Positions 7,446-8,334 of a stretch of DNA of 8,334 nucleotides are shown one piece after another. The stretch is taken from contig JAOZNY010000134.1 of assembly GCA_029933565.1 (NCBI GenBank), positions 1 to 8,334 of the forward strand, written 5' to 3'. The notes under the pieces are model-generated. The model searched no databases, was not told where the DNA came from, and worked only from the letters and a program-made list of their open reading frames with translations. Made by a program: the position numbers and the translations under genes. How positions within the stretch are numbered: position 1 is the stretch's first letter; the number at the start of each line of letters is the position of its first letter. The stretch comes from Bacteroidales bacterium. Its GTDB lineage: Bacteria > Bacteroidota > Bacteroidia > Bacteroidales > F082.

Positions 7446-8334
7446 TTATTTTCTTTTTAATCCTAATATCTTGGTTTTTATTAATTGTTTAATTTTTTTC
7501 TTAAATGTGAACTCATTGAAAAAGCCATCAAGTAAATACCCTTTATCATATTTATACTGACTCATAATGGTTAGTGCTTTCTTCACATATTCTCTCCTGA
7601 AATCATAAAGTTCAGATATACCATCCATCTCTTTGTATCTGTTTTTGACAGAATTAAAACTGTTTGAAAAAACTAAATCATAATAATGCTTTTCCATTTC
7701 GTGGGCATTGATAAAGGCAAGACATAATTTGAAGTATTGTAAGATGCTTTCAAAATAGGGTTTCTTTCGCACCGATATTGTTGATTGTGGGTGTTGCCTA
7801 TAATAATAATAAGTACCTGAAATAATTGATATTGATTTAGAATAATATGTTGCATGGATTAAAAAAATATCATCTTGAGCATTTCTTATATCAGGATATC
7901 TTACTTCATTCATTATGATAATTTCTCTTCTGAAAATAGCAGTAGTATGTTCATAAGTAAACAAAAGAAACACAGGCATTCTTTTTTTCAGCCCTTTTTT
8001 TATTTGCTTATTTAAGTTGGGTTGTATTTCACTAGTACCATCAAAAAATATTTTTATTTGTTCTGTTTTTACAATGTCTGATTTGTTTTTCTTCACGGTA
8101 TTATATAGTTTCTCATAAAAATCAAGATCCACCCAATCATCCGGGTCAATGAAACCAATATACTCCCCTCTGGCAATTTCTATACCTTTGTTGCGGGATA
8201 ATCCCTGCCTTATGTTTTTTTCATTATGAATAACAACAACTCTATTATCCTTTGCTGCATATTCATCACAGATAAGACCACAATTATCAGTGCTGCAGTC
8301 GTCTATTAATATAATCTCAATCTCATTAAGTGTT
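7446..8334 (-). CDS. Family 2 glycosyltransferase, 5' end cut by the window edge (tandem paralogue 1)
   Basis: The reading frame is open to the right edge, so the gene is partial at its 5' end. An internal GTG near 8132 could be mistaken for a start, but the frame upstream still encodes conserved GT-A sequence (LIDDCSTD, then IRQGLSRNKG, then GFIDPDDWVD). About 295 residues are visible. By alignment with the neighbour at 6429-7391, about 30 N-terminal residues are missing. Such enzymes use a nucleotide-sugar donor at the cytoplasmic membrane face; DPDD is the DxD-type metal/donor-binding motif. Where the neighbour has a GED motif, this protein has AQDD. The Asp that usually serves as base is kept and the preceding Glu is replaced by Gln. 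A YYYYRQH stretch follows. The end is basic (LIKTKILGLKRK), which could favour membrane contact. It ends 54 bases before the next gene. Family call is firm; donor and acceptor are unknown. Confidence 0.93.
   Translation of the reverse strand, partial: TLNEIEIILIDDCSTDNCGLICDEYAAKDNRVVVIHNEKNIRQGLSRNKGIEIARGEYIGFIDPDDWVDLDFYEKLYNTVKKNKSDIVKTEQIKIFFDGTSEIQPNLNKQIKKGLKKRMPVFLLFTYEHTTAIFRREIIIMNEVRYPDIRNAQDDIFLIHATYYSKSISIISGTYYYYRQHPQSTISVRKKPYFESILQYFKLCLAFINAHEMEKHYYDLVFSNSFNSVKNRYKEMDGISELYDFRREYVKKALTIMSQYKYDKGYLLDGFFNEFTFKKKIKQLIKTKILGLKRK
8102..8141. repeat. Direct repeat copy B, 40 bp, inside tandem paralogue 1
   Basis: This is the partner of the identical 40 bases at 7070-7109. The two lie at the same point of two paralogous glycosyltransferase genes. 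Homologous recombination between them would delete 1032 bases and leave one in-frame hybrid gene; that consequence is inferred. Confidence 0.9.

Noticed and set aside
7673..7855. Minus-strand open frame of 60 codons
   Set aside because: It lies in another frame inside the partial family 2 glycosyltransferase, whose own frame is strongly conserved with its paralogue.
7446..8132. A 228-residue gene starting at an internal GTG
   Set aside because: Conserved glycosyltransferase sequence continues upstream in the same frame to the window edge, so this start is an artefact of truncation.

Overview
The window is strongly AT-rich. It looks like part of a surface-polysaccharide (capsule, O-antigen or exopolysaccharide) gene cluster of a Bacteroidota bacterium. 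That placement is an inference. It rests on A/T-rich start contexts without clear Shine-Dalgarno sequences, the kind of glycosyltransferases present, and a C-rich imperfect palindrome at the left end that resembles, from memory, intergenic repeats of that phylum. No rRNA, tRNA, CRISPR array, transposase or integrase is visible.

All eight genes lie on the minus strand, so transcription runs from the right edge to the left. In that order they are: a family 2 glycosyltransferase cut by the right edge (7446-8334); its complete tandem paralogue (6429-7391); a fucosyltransferase-superfamily protein with a HxRRxD motif (5535-6383); three more family 2 glycosyltransferases (4484-5518, 3475-4467, 2618-3475); a multi-spanning Wzy-type polymerase (1238-2605); and a DUF1972/family 4 glycosyltransferase (118-1236). 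Gaps are 54, 45, 16, 16, -1, 12 and 1 bases. This suits one polycistronic unit, tightest at its 3' end. The last 117 bases hold no gene, only the C-rich palindrome.

Together the products would act as a Wzx/Wzy-type pathway. Seven glycosyltransferases add sugars one by one to a lipid-linked acceptor at the cytoplasmic face of the inner membrane, and the Wzy protein joins flipped repeat units at the periplasmic face. The initiating sugar-phosphate transferase, the Wzx flippase, chain-length/export proteins and nucleotide-sugar synthesis genes are not in the window and presumably lie outside it. Donor and acceptor sugars cannot be read from the sequence. Rhamnose (DUF1972 protein) and fucose (HxRRxD protein) are hints only.

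I see no clearly undescribed system here. The points most worth a second look are a run of ten A residues inside the fucosyltransferase-like gene, where a one-base slip in either direction would truncate the protein; the tandem duplicated glycosyltransferases with a 40-bp identical stretch; a long polar insert in the Wzy protein; and the degenerate palindrome at the end of the operon.
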